Source: Strigops habroptila
Taxonomy: Eukaryota; Chordata; Aves; Psittaciformes; Psittacidae
Direction of reading: 5' to 3'
NCBI RefSeq assembly: GCF_004027225.2
Contig: NC_044302.2
Span: 35,603,449-35,667,448, forward strand
DNA: 64,000 nucleotides
Numbering within the stretch: position 1 is the stretch's first letter; each line of letters starts with the position of its first letter. Of the stretch, positions 63,991-64,000 are shown one piece after another. Below the pieces are notes generated by a model. It was not told the DNA's origin and ran no database searches. It saw nothing but the letters and a program-made list of their open reading frames with translations. A program made the translations under genes and the position numbers.

Positions 63991-64000
63991 CTAATTACCC

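Larger units (their letters stand above)
18666..64000 (+). other. CAMK4: CAMK4 intron 1, 5' portion (window ends inside it)
   Basis: By position and strand, everything after the exon 1 donor is CAMK4 intron. I looked for the next exons (the glycine-loop block GATSIVYRC, the ALKVLKK lysine segment, the HRDLKPEN catalytic loop) and found none on the plus strand. A first intron of more than 45 kb is normal for this gene in vertebrates. The claim would fail if a kinase exon or an intervening gene were found. Confidence 0.75.

Noticed and set aside
1..64000. CRISPR arrays, operons, phage or mobile island
   Set aside because: No spaced direct-repeat arrays, no prokaryotic gene packing and no ribosome-binding sites. 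All signals are those of vertebrate intronic and flanking DNA.
1..64000. tRNA, rRNA or snRNA genes
   Set aside because: I saw no tRNA A-box/B-box pair with a cloverleaf and no rRNA or U-RNA block. A covariance-model scan would be needed to exclude diverged small RNAs.

Overview
This window is vertebrate nuclear DNA, almost certainly from a bird. It is AT-rich and nearly gene-free, with isolated CpG-rich patches. It carries many CR1 LINE 3' ends that finish in the (ATTCTATG)n tail typical of avian CR1, and two copies of a bird-type LTR with the AATAAATTAAA segment. No bacterial, plasmid or viral gene cluster is present. The LTR family suggests a neoavian rather than a galliform bird, but that is inference from memory.

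One protein-coding exon is secure. It is the first coding exon of CAMK4 (calcium/calmodulin-dependent protein kinase IV), plus strand, 18487-18665, inside a CpG island at about 17.8-18.8 kb. Everything after 18665 reads as the 5' part of CAMK4 intron 1. I looked for kinase-domain exons in the remaining 45 kb and recognised none.

Layout: 1-17.8 kb is the upstream flank, with three plus-strand CR1 tails, one solo LTR (about 10.16-11.28 kb), a CA/TG/CATA microsatellite at 16.5 kb and no recognisable gene. 17.8-18.8 kb is the CAMK4 promoter, 5' leader and exon 1. It holds a 110-bp purine tract, a 16-codon serine run and, 12 nt past the splice donor, five GGGG runs with 2-nt loops. 18.7-64 kb is intron, with eight CR1 fragments (six antisense to CAMK4), a second LTR copy in antisense orientation (about 55.9-56.7 kb), G/T-rich and poly-T tracts, a 16-17 bp minisatellite at 47.1 kb and an isolated CpG-rich patch at 47.76-47.97 kb. 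That patch carries a perfect cAMP-response element plus a near-perfect one 19 bp away. At the right edge is an unassigned minus-strand open frame of about 190 codons (63.4-64.0 kb).

The strongest leads are the CRE-bearing CpG patch deep in the intron of a CREB kinase gene, the quadruplex-forming array beside the exon 1 donor, the possible in-frame N-terminal extension of CaMKIV and the unassigned edge ORF. Most other open frames are no longer than chance allows: at about 40% GC a 64-kb window should hold roughly one random ORF of 140 codons.
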